A stretch of DNA of 64,000 nt from Prillingera fragicola (lineage: Eukaryota > Basidiomycota > Tremellomycetes > Trichosporonales > Trichosporonaceae), in NCBI GenBank assembly GCA_002335605.1, contig BEDY01000001.1:2480001-2544000 (forward strand), in the 5' to 3' direction. Below are positions 36,088-47,266 of the stretch, in pieces. How positions within the stretch are numbered: the stretch's first letter is position 1; each line of letters starts with the position of its first letter. A model generated the notes under the pieces. The model was not told the origin of the DNA and ran no database searches. It saw only the letters and a list, made by a program, of their open reading frames with translations. The translations under genes and the position numbers were made by a program.

Positions 36088-36945
36088 TTACTGAGCAGCA
36101 AGAGTTTCGCGCTGCTGCTTCTTCTGCAGCTTTTCCTCCTTGAGCTTGGCAGCAAGGACCTTGCCAGCCTTGTTGGGAATGCCGTTCTGAGCACAGAGCT
36201 CGGCGATGCGGGCAGAAGCGCGGCGCCAGGATTGGGAGATGAGGGCGAAAGCGACGCATTTAAATGCCAGGGCGGGCCAGGCTAGGATGACTTTTTGTGT
36301 CAGTTGTGCTATGGAGATCGGGGGAGGGAGGTGCTTACTGGCTGGGAAAGCCAAGCCATCGCGGTAGCGAGGGGAGCCACCCGTGGCGCGCACAATGACT
36401 TCGATCTCGTCGTGCGTCATGCCAGGCGCAGAGAATACAGCTTCGCCGGTGCTAATAATGTAGGTAACTCTAACCGGCGTCAGCGCATCTGGGGTGAACA
36501 AGATCTTACGTGATGGCAGCGGCGAGAAGGAAAATAGCACTAAACACCATCTCGACGTGCTGGACAATCGCCATCCAGCGAGGCACGCCGCGAATCTGCT
36601 GGCGGTGCAGGAACATTTCGCCACCGAGCTCGACGTTGGTGCCAATAAAAGACGCCACGGCGAGGGTGATGAGTGCACCGGTGGCATCGTCAGAGTTGAT
36701 GACTGCACCAGGAATATTGAAACGCTGTGCAGGTCAGACATGGTCAGATCAGGTGTGGTTCACGAGGTTGCGACGGCTGTCGTCACTCTGAACAAGAGCT
36801 AGGATTAGCGTTGTCGGTTTGATCGGCACCTACCGATCAGGCTGCAGACGGTGCCTGCCAGAGCACTGAGGAGCGAGCCCGTGTGTGCAAAGAAACGGAA
36901 CAGCCAGGTTGGGTCGACAGGGTGGCCAGCAACTTGGACGGTCAT
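36088..36945 (-). CDS. Unrecognised four-helix membrane protein
   Basis: Five exons (36945-36834, 36798-36764, 36724-36510, 36469-36339, 36290-36088) join in phase to 231 residues starting MTVQVAGHPVDPTWLFRFF. Four hydrophobic segments are clear: LFRFFAHTGSLLSALAGTVC, TGALITLAVASFIG, MVFSAIFLLAAAITVTYII and IILAWPALAFKCVAFALI. Between helices 3 and 4 a soluble loop reads GEAVFSAPGMTHDEIEVIVR. The C-terminus is a basic amphipathic helix (LAAKLKEEKLQKKQQRE), probably cytosolic or matrix-facing. I do not recognise the family. The frame stays open to 37017 upstream, so a longer N-terminus is possible. Intron 4 ends in AAG. Confidence 0.75.
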
Positions 36946-38096
36946 CGTGCGAGATGTGGTAACCAGAGATGGTGAGGGTAGGTTCGAGGTGAGGGGATGA
37001 TGGTGCCAGTGAGCCACTGATATGTGGTCTGTTATACCCTACCAAATTGAAAGGGCGCAGCGTTCTTACCGATCCTACCGACAATGTGGTCATGTCTGGA
37101 CCTCGCATGCGTGCGCTTACCCCTGCGCCTTAACCCCTGCCTTTTGTGTTGCGGGATGCAACCACAGTGCAATGATCGCAATGACCCATGACCTACCACC
37201 GCCACATCCCAACCGCATGTGAGAAACAAGCTGGGCGTCAATGCTCGCTAGATACCTGCAGTGGGGTGGCTATGAGAGACATTCCTTCCCACCCGTGTGA
37301 AGCGGCAGCAGTGCACAACTCCCGACCAGAACCCGAGCACAACGGTTGAGCTTGCGAGTGCGTCTGGCACCGTATCCGACCTTCTCAGAGCCCGCCCAAT
37401 ATTGCCAGCCCGAACGGAATTGAAAATTCCCTAGCTGCCGAAGTCGAGCCCCAGCATCCACTACACCAAACAGCTCGGGTTCTCGTCCCCTGCCAAGCTG
37501 TGTGCACATGCTGGCGTCCCCAGGCAAACCCGGTCGTGTGTCCGTCATGTGGCTCTCGGCACTGGTTACGAAAAAGCCGCACCTCTGTCATCGGCATGTT
37601 GCTCGTAAACGGCTTAAGGGGTGATCCCTGGTGGCCGCGACTCGGCCTTCCAGCTGAGGAAGGCGCCGCGGAGCTGGGGGTTGGGCGTCCAGGAGGGTCA
37701 GTGCGTGAAGTGGGCGAGTGAGCGTTCACAGACGAAGGCATGTGAGTACGTCAGACAAAAGCGAGTCGCGGGAAGCGAGAATGGGCCAGACAGGAGGGGA
37801 GCGTTTGAGATGTGGACCGAAGAAGATGTAGTGGACGATGTCAACAATCGACAATGGCACAAGTCAAGTTGTAGAGCCGAACTAGCACGATTGCATTAGC
37901 GGAAGCATTTCTGAATTAGAGCGGGAATGTAATTTCAATGTATGCACATTTTCCGGTACCTCCACCTTTTGGCCACTCAAGATTCTGAACTTCGCTCACC
38001 TCACCACCAACATCTTACGCCTCGTTGAACAAGCAACCACAGAGGGCAAATCAGTACGTACATCATTCCAAATGTCTCTGTTCTAACCCTGTAGCC
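36946..38096. promoter_or_regulatory. Divergent intergenic region, membrane protein / SUV3, with probable SUV3 leader intron
   Basis: About 1.15 kb with no supported gene. Just before the SUV3 start, GTACGT at 38055-38060, a CTAAC branch site and an acceptor TAG at 38092-38094 outline a likely 40-nt leader intron that would remove an upstream sequence and end two bases before the ATG. Confidence 0.45.
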
Positions 38097-40553
38097 ATGT
38101 CTCTCACCCGCCAGCTGGGCGTGAGCCTTCGGCCGGCCCTTCGACTGGATCGCGCCTTTGCTCCGTCGACATTGCGAGTACCAACTCGTGCGTTCACTAC
38201 AAGTCATACCGTCTACCGCCAAGTGAGGCAGCAGAAGGCATTTGATACTGAAGGTCGCTCCAACGCGATGTCTCGCGGAGGATCTCGTGGGGGTGCTCGC
38301 CAGGGATCTCTTGGAGGATACGTCAATCGCAAGCCGAAAGAGGTAGTCCAGCCCCCACCAGCGCTCAAGCTGCGCCCCGAGAGCCTGCCGTCACTAATCA
38401 TCGAGCGGCTTGACGAGTGGTCCGCGTCAGACCGCGTGTCTGAGAGGCTCGAGACGTACGGATTTAACGCGGCAGAGGCGCGCGAAACCCTCGACGAGTG
38501 GGTTGCGCGCGCCAAGGATGATCTCGAGGCGTGTGCCGCCGGCGAGAACTTTATTACGCGAATGAACGAAATCGGCTGGGATGCCAACTCTCTCGTTCTC
38601 GCATACGAGAGTGGAACGTTTGGAGAGGTGTTTGAGGCTGCTTTTACGCGCCACTTCATCGAATACGCTGCTGCTGCTGGCCCCGAGGATCTCCGCTTGC
38701 ACCTTAGCGCTCTTCTCCGTACCACCGACATTAGCAACTTCGCTGGCCAGTACGAGAAAGCTCGGTCCATCAAGCGTGCTTTTCACCTGCACATGGGCCC
38801 GACCAATTCCGGAAAGACGTATAATGCGCTCAAGGCGCTGTCGCGTGCCAAAACCGGTGTGTACGCCGGTCCCCTACGTCTTTTGGCCCATGAGGTGTGG
38901 GAGCGCATCAACCTCGGCTCTGTCGGCGACCTAAACGGTGTCGGTCGCCCCTGCAACTTGCTCACTGGCGAGGAGCGTCGTGTTGTCGCAAGGGATGCTG
39001 GCATTGTCAGCTGCACCATAGAGATGCTGCCATTTGGCGGCGCCCCTGGAGGCGACCCTTGGGAGGTTGTCGTCATCGACGAAATTCAAATGCTCGCCGA
39101 CTCTCAGCGTGGTGGAGGGTGGACTACCGCCGTCTTTGGCGCCAACGCTAAGGAGATTCATATGTGTGGCGACGAGACGACTGCCGCGTTGCTCAAGACC
39201 ATGATTGATGGCTTCAATGGCGACACGCTCACGATCCACCGTTATGACCGCCTGACGCCGCTTGCGGTGGCTGAGGAGAGTCTGGAGGGTGACTGGAACA
39301 AGGTCCAGCCTGGCGATTGCATTGTCACATTCTCGCGAACCAACGTGTTTGGTGTCAAGAAGATGGTTGAGAGCACGCTGGGCAAAAAATGCGCAGTCGT
39401 CTACGGCGCTCTTCCCCCAGAAACGCGTGCCGAGCAGGCCCGCGACTTCAATGAGGAGACTGGGCGGTCCGAAATTCTGGTTGCCAGTGACGCTGTGGGC
39501 ATGGGCCTCAATCTCAAGATTGGTCGCATCATCTTCGAGAGCTTGAGCAAATATGACGGCAAGAACGAAGTTCCTCTCTCGCTCTCGCAGGTCAAGCAGA
39601 TTGCTGGCCGGGCTGGTCGTTTCGGCATGCAGCGCAGCGACACGACCACAGATGAAGAATCTGTCCCCGGCGGCATGGTCACGACTTTGCACAAAGCTGA
39701 CCTGCCGCTGCTACGCGCCATGCTTCCCCTTCCTCTGCCTCCTGTCACACGCGCAGTCGTCAATGTACCCGCCAGCTCGATTGTTGACTTTGCCCCTCTG
39801 CTTCCCAACGACACAAGCTTTGGAGACATAATTACGCACTTTACCGCTCTGGCTAAACTGCCGCCCAACACTGTGCTGGCAGAGCAGTACAAGCGCATGC
39901 CTATCTCAGACGTTATTGAACCTTACCGCAACACACTCACTCTGGCCGAAGCGGAAATGCTCTGCGTTGCTCCTGTCAATCTGCGCGACGAACGAGTAGC
40001 TGGCATGTTCGCCCGCATCGTTGAATCGTACGCCAAAGACTTTTACGTCGATCTCGATGAAGTTCTTGAGCCCTCGTCGCTGCTCAGGACCTTGAAAACC
40101 GTGGAGGAGACCCTCGCAGCGCTTCCGCCTCTCCCGCCGCATCTTGGCGTGTTCCGCGCTCCACTCGCCCCGCCAATCACCATTGCCGCCATCCCTCTTC
40201 TTGAGAGCCTGCACAAGACGCTGGTGCTCTACATCTGGCTCAGCTATCGCCTTGAGATCGCCATGCCGGACCGTGAGCGAGCTGTAGCCTACAAGACCCG
40301 CACGGAGAAGGTGCTCGAAATCTGTCTTGAGCGCCTCCCTGGTGTGCGCCCCAAGAAGAAAGGCGAGAGGACCAAGGATGCCGACCGCGAGGTGGCTCTG
40401 TACAGGCGCAAATACGTAGACAAGCACGGTCTCGTCAAGCCGAGCTTTAGCTGGGTCAGGAACGAGGTGTCGGCACGCGAGAGTCGCAAACAGAGGTGGA
40501 GCGGCCTGGCTGTGGCTGAGGACCGTGACAACGACAGGGCGCCATCGCGGTAG
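38097..40553 (+). CDS. SUV3: Mitochondrial degradosome RNA helicase
   Basis: DExH-type ATP-dependent RNA helicase of mitochondria; with the exoribonuclease Dss1 in yeast it degrades RNA. One coding exon of 818 residues. The first 40 residues are basic and Ser/Thr-rich with a classical RAFTTSH context. Motifs: HMGPTNSGKTYNAL (motif I, about 234), YAGPLRLLAHEV, TGEER, VVVIDEIQML (motif II, DEIQ), MCGDETT, VASDAVGMGLNL and QIAGRAGRFG (motif VI). The set GPTNSGKT plus DEIQ is diagnostic for Suv3 against other helicases. The C-terminal helical region includes LYIWLSYRLEIAMPDRE. I start at 38097 because the ATG at 38025 would be removed from frame by the likely leader intron. Confidence 0.96.
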   Translation: MSLTRQLGVSLRPALRLDRAFAPSTLRVPTRAFTTSHTVYRQVRQQKAFDTEGRSNAMSRGGSRGGARQGSLGGYVNRKPKEVVQPPPALKLRPESLPSLIIERLDEWSASDRVSERLETYGFNAAEARETLDEWVARAKDDLEACAAGENFITRMNEIGWDANSLVLAYESGTFGEVFEAAFTRHFIEYAAAAGPEDLRLHLSALLRTTDISNFAGQYEKARSIKRAFHLHMGPTNSGKTYNALKALSRAKTGVYAGPLRLLAHEVWERINLGSVGDLNGVGRPCNLLTGEERRVVARDAGIVSCTIEMLPFGGAPGGDPWEVVVIDEIQMLADSQRGGGWTTAVFGANAKEIHMCGDETTAALLKTMIDGFNGDTLTIHRYDRLTPLAVAEESLEGDWNKVQPGDCIVTFSRTNVFGVKKMVESTLGKKCAVVYGALPPETRAEQARDFNEETGRSEILVASDAVGMGLNLKIGRIIFESLSKYDGKNEVPLSLSQVKQIAGRAGRFGMQRSDTTTDEESVPGGMVTTLHKADLPLLRAMLPLPLPPVTRAVVNVPASSIVDFAPLLPNDTSFGDIITHFTALAKLPPNTVLAEQYKRMPISDVIEPYRNTLTLAEAEMLCVAPVNLRDERVAGMFARIVESYAKDFYVDLDEVLEPSSLLRTLKTVEETLAALPPLPPHLGVFRAPLAPPITIAAIPLLESLHKTLVLYIWLSYRLEIAMPDRERAVAYKTRTEKVLEICLERLPGVRPKKKGERTKDADREVALYRRKYVDKHGLVKPSFSWVRNEVSARESRKQRWSGLAVAEDRDNDRAPSR

Positions 40554-40743
40554 GACATGGACGACCCCTCATAGAATACTGCACTGTACCTACTAGACAT
40601 ATCTCACTGCGCACAACTCCAACAATGCATTCATTAGCTTAGCGTGCACAGACAATGCCATTCATGGTGTCGTCTCTCTCTATCATTATGCTAATGCTGA
40701 CTACTTTGCGTCCTGTGCTTCTCTTCGCTGGTCAGCAATAGTC

Positions 40744-43700
40744 TCAGACTGTCACGCACTTGTATGCTTTCTTGCAAGCCTGCTTGAGATGCGACGACTT
40801 GAAACGGCCCGGCCTTCCCGGTCCATCCCTTCCAGACAGATACATGTCGTCGAGCTCTGCACGTCATCAGCTCTCTATCGTTTCGTCCTTTGCAATGGCA
40901 CATACCCTGGTCGTTGCCCAGTACCGCCAGCTTATCGGCATGTACCCAGCCATAACTCTTCTGCTTGTCGTAGAATCTCACCAGCCAAGCCCGCCCACCA
41001 ACCTGTGCTCCTTCCTCGAGGTCCAGCACACTCTGCGGCACCGTCTCCCAGTCGTTGACAAAGTCGATAATGACGGCTGGAAAGTAGGGATAGGACGCGA
41101 CCTTGGCCCAGACCTGAGTGCCAGGTGGATACGCGTCGTCCTTGTGCTCGGCACGAGCGTGGCCGCGGGCCTTGGACGGAGATGGCGTAGGGCTACCTTC
41201 CGCCACCTCTGCTGCCTGTGGCTCGGCAGTATCGGGATCCGGAGTGAGGCTACTGCCCTTGACTGCAGGTTCCTCTTCCAGTACAGGAGGCGGTGATGCC
41301 GGGCTGTCTACTACAGGTGTAAGCGGCTCGTCGTCGTCGACGTCCATCTTGACGTCTTCTGCTTTTCCCTTGCCCTTCCTGGGCTTCGCCTTCTGCTCAG
41401 GAAGCTCCTCGTCTGCGGTCCCTCGCTGTCGCTTGGTGCGCGTAGGCGCGTCAGCCGGACTCGCTGCTTGCCGCTTTCGTGACGGCCTGACAGGTTCTGG
41501 CTCTGGCTCCTCCTCGACCACTTCTTGTGGCACCGCAGTCTTCGGTAGCTTGCTTCGCGCCACGCTATGCGAGCTGCGGTCAGAGACAGAGGACGCTCGT
41601 CGAGGTTCTGTCTTTGGCGGCGGTAGAGGCTTTGTTGGTCGTGACCGTTTCGACCCCTCTGGCAAAATCCAGCCGACGTTGAAGCGTTTGTACTCGTCGG
41701 ACTGATCGATACGGTCTGTGACAAGCTCGAGCTGCTTTTCGCGTTCACGACGCTCGCGATCTGAAATGACCGGAACCGATTGCACACCAAAGACACCAGG
41801 CTGCGGCTTGGCTTGAGGCTTGATACCTCCTGGGGATGACATCGCGGAAATCTCGCCTTCAGCCAGAAGACCGTCTTCCTCGATGCCACCCTGTCGCCGG
41901 CTCTTTCGTCGACTTGGCCCTGCCATGGGCAACTCCTGGAGCGGCGGTGTCGCAGTCCCAGCATCTCCACTGGCTGCGGCACGAGATCGAGTGGAGCCTG
42001 CCTTGACACGCTCTTCGTACTGGGCCTGCTGGTCTTTGAACTTTTGAGTGCGCTCAGCAGCCGTAAGGGTTTTGCGAGTCCGTTGTGCGGTTACCGGTGG
42101 CGTTGGTGCCTTCGAGGGCGGAGGTGTGGGCTCCTTCGGCTTACCGACCTCGGTGACGAAGATGGAGGCCAGCATGTCACGATCAGGCTCTCCTGAGTCT
42201 GGGGCAAAAAGTGTATGTAGGCGAGCGAGAGATGTCTCCATGTTGCCAAAGGCGTTCTCTGGCGGGTCGACAAACGACGCACTTTCATCCTCTAGCGGTG
42301 GCATCTGGGCCGACTGCGGTGGAATGACGTCGAGTTCGTCCAGCAGCGGCTGCGCATTCTTCTTGATACGAGCAGCAGTGCGGTGGAAGGGTGTCTCGCC
42401 TTTGTTGTACAGCATGGCATTATCGAGTACGAGGTGAACATCGCGCTTGAACTCGTCAATGTTGCGGTAGAGCGCCCTCTCCAATTTCTCGTCCATCTGA
42501 GTCCACGTCATGGGCTCCTTGATGACCACGGCATAGTCGGGCACCTCCTCGGGGTCAACAGGGTGTAAGAAGAGCTCGCCCTTGTCCATGGCCACAATCT
42601 TCTCCAGGGTCGCCCGCACGGTGATGTAGTGCGGGAAAATGAACGTGTCGACTATCTCCTTGATGACCTGCGCTTGTCGCAACTTCTCCCTCTCACGCTT
42701 GCGCACCAGCTCGGCGAGCAAGCGTACCTTCTCCAAGTCGTTGCGAAGAGTGATGAGGAATTCGAGCTTCTTGGCCTTCTCCGCATCGGTGAGCTCCTGC
42801 GACTCGCTGGTTGCCGTCCACGGCTCGAGATGCAGGCGCTTGAGTAGTGGAGCGCCTCGCCTAGCCTCACGTTTCAGACTCCAGTAGCGACAGAGACGCT
42901 CAATGAATGGCTGTCGTTTGCGAATCGCCACCTTGCCGACGTATTCAAGCAGACGGTTGACAATCATGCGCGGAACAATCGGTGGGCCTGGGCGGTACGA
43001 CTTGGCGTGTGCGCGAGCAGTCTTGGTCGTAACAGCGCGCGGGGGAGAGTCCTTGCGTTTGCGCTGCTTGAGGCGAGGTGCGACTGTTTCACTGTCATCA
43101 GACTCTTCGTGATAGGAGTCGTCCTCTTCATCGTCCTCGAGCACAGGGCTGTTCCAGTCGGCCTAGAAGTTATCAGCAACGTCCAATATCAACTCCAAGT
43201 ACTCACTGGTAGGTGCTTGTCGCAGTATGCCTTGAGCTGACCATCCTCGCCCATGAGCTTCATACTCATGAGCAACCCAGCAGAACGTGCGCAGGTAACG
43301 TGAAAGGCAGTAAAGCAGCTCTTGTTCTCGCACTGGATGCAGGCACCAATACCCCTCTCCTTGCAAAGCGAGCAGTTGAGCTTCCAACGCTGCTTGGGGA
43401 TCAACTCGACACCCTCCACAGGCTCCATGTAGATGGCGTTGCCCACGCTGAGCTCTGGGATCCAAATAGCGCAGAGTAGGTGCGACCAGTGGCCCGTGTT
43501 AGTCTGCTTGAATGCACCTCCCTCGTTGGGGCAGAAGAGACAGGAGACAGGGTTCTCTGGCGACACGGTACACTTGCGACACAACCATTGGCCTTCAGGA
43601 ATGTAGGGCACTCCGTAGCAGTCCTGGTGAACCGCCAAGTTGCAGCCGTCGCAGAACACGATAGCGTTCGAGTTCTCGCCCTCTCCATCGTCACATATCG

Positions 43701-44358
43701 CGCACTTGGAGTCCTCGACTGGCATGTTTGCCGCAGGCTGGGGAACACGCTTGATCTGTAGTTGTCAGCTCTTGACCAAGAGATACGCCCTGCGCCACTC
43801 ACCAGGTTGAACCACTCCTTCTCCAGCTTGTCCATGATAATCTCAAACACCTCATAGGTAATGGGGCCTGTCTGATCTTTCTTCCTCTCGGCGTTGATAG
43901 CGTCGAGCCACTCCTGGTCTGCGCAACAGTTAGACGAGGCGAGAAGCATGGAGTTACTCACCTTGCTCGTCCATGTCATACTCGACCTGGACAGCGAGCT
44001 CCGACTCAATGGGCTCTGCAACGTCAGCCACCCTCTTGCCTTCCAACTCCCAGACCCTACGCACCGATGTACCGGATATAATGTTCTGGGCGCTCATAGT
44101 CAGAGAAGTCGTTGTCTAAGGCTGTCGTCAGCTCAGCTCCTCAGCGGCAACCCTCAGTGCACGTACAGCCATACGAGCGAGCTTGTTCCTAGACGTCCAG
44201 TTAGCTCTCCATCTTGCTATCTCTCCACCTAGGTAACTGCTCACCGAGTGCACGCCTGCAGGGCCTACGAGCGACTTGTCATCCGTAATGATCCGAAACG
44301 ACACAGTCGGAATGTCGTACACCTTTGCAGGCGGCGCGGAGTCGGGCTTGGCCATCAT
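40744..44358 (-). CDS. NTO1: NTO1/BRPF-like chromatin reader (EPL1 region, PZP, bromodomain, PWWP)
   Basis: Probable subunit of a NuA3/MOZ-type histone H3 acetyltransferase. Eight exons: 44358-44245, 44188-44167, 44115-44065, 44015-43962, 43918-43803, 43755-43207, 43162-40906 and 40856-40744. They encode 1091 residues. Order: EPL1-like start with [20 protein letters not shown] and [19 protein letters not shown]; a PHD-knuckle-PHD block at about 135-300 ([29 protein letters not shown]); a bromodomain at about 460-583 ([30 protein letters not shown]); a long Lys/Ser/Pro-rich linker; and a C-terminal PWWP domain at about 979-1054 ([20 protein letters not shown]). The 22-base exon 2 is required for the RSYGYND motif. 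The exact ATG is the least certain point, because the upstream frame lacks another clear one. Confidence 0.92.
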
Positions 44359-45113
44359 GCCGAGCTGCCCGTCGAGCTCTGACCTTGAGATTAGAGTGCT
44401 TCCCTGTATGGGGCTTGCCGCAGAGGTGTTGCGTTTCGTTTGGAAGAGCGTTGTTGGTAAACAAAGTTGGGACGCGACCTGCAGTGAGACGCGCTGCTTG
44501 GTGAGCGCGGGGTCTCCGACCACGTGGTCGTCGTTTGGTCCCGCTGTTCCGTCCGCTGCCCTCGATCTCTCGGCGTGCTCGAACTGCTAGGTATGGTCTC
44601 TGCGAGCGGCTATGGTAACGATAAGGCCACCATGAGAGCGTAAAATGAAAGACTTAACATGACGGAGAGCGTCATGGCAAGTGGTCTATTCATTTAACAC
44701 CTGCTCACAGTCGCCGACAGTAGTGAAGACAAAGAGCCGCGATGAAAATCACAAAAAGAGAGAGTGATCCAGCATTCAAGGTTAGGGCGGACATGCGCAG
44801 TGTGGCCCCGCGAACTTTACCCATGTGCACGATATCCAACGGTTCACTCATGATCACTCATATACGGTGACGTCCAAAATCAGTCCGAGGATCCGAGAAT
44901 CACCCGCCACGACCATTTACAATGGTCAGTCAGTAGGCCATCAAGCCTTTCAAGTTGCTCGTTCGTCTTTCAATCTCGATGCATTTTTTCCAGAGGTCCT
45001 AGTCATCAACTGGCTAGAACTCCCCCTTCCCTCTAGGCAAGTCCCACTAATCCAAGCTACATATCGCGTGGAGGCGAGACGATGACCCGCAACGTCAAGG
45101 TGACGTGACGCGC
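44359..45113. other. NTO1 upstream region and ATP1 3' region
   Basis: About 750 bp between the NTO1 start and the ATP1 stop (both minus strand, so NTO1 is downstream of this ATP1 3' flank only by position). The NTO1-proximal 160 bases are open in frame and could hold a longer N-terminus through a non-ATG start or an extra exon. No other gene seen. Confidence 0.4.
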
Positions 45114-47266
45114 TTAAGCGCCAACGTACGACGAGATGTTGTTCTCAAGGACGGCCTTCATGTCCTTCTCGATCTCGGGGGTGAGGACACCGCCGCCGAG
45201 CTTCTCGAGGAGGGGCTGGTGCTGCGACTTGAGCTCCTCAACGAACTGCTTCTCCCAAGCGGTGATCTTGTCGGTGGGGACCTTGTCAAGGAGACCGTTG
45301 ACACCGGCGTAGATGAGGGGAGCCATGACCTCGGTGGGCATGGGCGAGTACTGGGGCTGCTTAAGGAGCTCAGTGAGACGGGCACCACGGTTAAGGAGGT
45401 AGCGGGTCGAGGCGTCGAGGTCCGAACCGAACTGGGCGAAGGCGGCAACCTCACGGTACTGGGCGAGGTAGAGCTTGAGCGAACCAGCGACCGACTTCAT
45501 GAGCTTGGTCTGGGCGGCCGAACCGACACGCGAGACCGAGAGACCGACGTTGATAGCGGGACGGATACCCTTGAAGAAGAGCTCAGCCTCGAGGAAGATC
45601 TGTCCGTCGGTAATCGAAATGACGTTGGTGGGAATGTAAGCGGAAACGTCACCACCCTGGGTCTCAATGATGGGGAGGGCAGTGAGCGAACCACCACCGT
45701 ACTTCTCGTTCATCTTGGCGGCACGCTCAAGGAGACGCGAGTGGAGGTAGAAGACGTCTCCGGGGTAAGCCTCACGACCGGGGGGACGACGCAGAAGAAG
45801 CGACATCTGACGGTAGGCAACGGCCTGCTTCGAAAGGTCATCGTAGATGATGAGGGCGTGCTTCTTGTTGTCACGGAACCACTCGCCCATGGCGCAACCC
45901 GAGAAGGGAGCAAGGTACTGGAGAGGGGCGGCCTCCGAGGCGGTGGCGGCGACAATGATGGTGTACTTCATGGCGTCGTTCTCCTCGAGAGTCTTGACGA
46001 GCTGGGCGACGGTCGAACGCTTCTGGCCGACGGCGACGTAGACACAGTAGAGCTTCTTCGAGTCGTCCTGGCCGTCGTTCCACTTCTTCTGGTTGAGGAT
46101 GGTGTCGATAGCGACGGCCGACTTGCCGGTCTGACGGTCACCAATGATAAGCTCACGCTGGCCACGGCCAATGGGGACGAGGGCGTCGACCGACTTGAGA
46201 CCGGTCTGCATGGGCTCGTGGACCGAGCGACGGGGAAGAATTCCGGGGGCCTTGACCTGGGCACGGGTGCGCTCAGTGGCGTTGATGGGGCCCTTGCCGT
46301 CGATGGGGTTGCCGAGAGCGTCGACGACACGGCCGAGGAGCTGGGGTCCAACGGGAACGTCGACAATCTCACCGGTACGCTTGACAGTGTCACCCTCCTT
46401 GATGAGACGGTCGTTACCGAAGATGGTGACACCGACGTTGTCGGCCTCGAGGTTAAGACACATTCCACGGACACCCGACGAGAACTCAACCATCTCCTCG
46501 GCCTGGACGTTGCGGAGACCGTAGACACGGGCAATACCATCACCAATGGCTGGTGTGTGTTAGAACAACGGGAACAGGGGTTTCTATGTATGCAAAAACG
46601 TACTGAGGACACGGCCAGTCTCCTGGACGTCACCGCCGACCGACTGGCCAGCGATGCGCGACTCGAGGATCGACGAGACCTCCGAAGCGGCTGTTGGTTG
46701 AAAGGAAAGTAGTTGCGGAGTGGCAGATTATTGGTCGGGTGGAGGTGGGGGTGCCGGGGAGTTACGCCGACGTGGCCAGGGGGTACAAAATGGGGAAATT
46801 GGGTAGCAAAGAGAAAGGCTGGGTCAGCGCATGCAATGCAACAGTCAAGAGGACGAGCAATGTCCTCGACGTGGAACGTACCGGGCTTGGCGGTGGCGTA
46901 CGAGCGGGCCTGGACGGCAACGCGACGCTGCATGTACGTTAGCAAAAACTCGGCGGTAGGGGGTGGCAGGCGCGGCGAGGGGAGCTCCGAAGCATGCCGT
47001 TTTTGGCGAGCATGGGTGTGCCGTGGGCACCGTGCACGCTGCACAGGAGACCGTATGAAGAGCGAAGACCGTCGCCTTATGCGCGCGCGCGTCCCAGCTC
47101 TTCACCAGACGTCTCGCACCACCAGCAGCCAACGTTGGCTTGTCTTGGCTCTTCGGGAGCTCTTCCCCTCTGCCGCGTTTTCTGCTGCGTCCTTGTCGGG
47201 CTTGTCGCAGGAGGTGACACTCACGCCAGCGGCCGCGCGGAGCGAGTTCCGGATGGCGGACTGCAT
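45114..47266 (-). CDS. ATP1: Mitochondrial F1-ATPase alpha subunit
   Basis: Regulatory nucleotide-binding subunit of ATP synthase. Exons 47266-47225, 46927-46882, 46690-46604 and 46549-45114 give 536 residues. The presequence is split by introns: [14 protein letters not shown] in exon 1 and [16 protein letters not shown] across exon 2 and the next junction. The mature protein follows with [13 protein letters not shown] and [14 protein letters not shown]. The P-loop [13 protein letters not shown], the stretch [40 protein letters not shown], and [15 protein letters not shown] are canonical. It ends in NNISSYVGA. Codon bias is extreme, again leaving a long antisense frame. The first intron is 297 nt. 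It is divergent from the bL21m gene. Confidence 0.98.

Noticed and set aside
44128..44244. Unspliced reading through NTO1 introns 1 and 2 (frame ending [14 protein letters not shown] tail)
   Set aside because: The open frame is only apparent. Splicing a 22-nt exon restores the conserved RSYGYNDF…[12 protein letters not shown] order, which the unspliced reading destroys.
45105..46712. 535-codon open frame antisense to ATP1
   Set aside because: Exact overlap with a canonical F1 alpha gene. Strong C/G-ending codon bias of the sense gene leaves few stop codons in the antisense frame. The product is Gly/Leu/Glu/Asp-rich without a domain.
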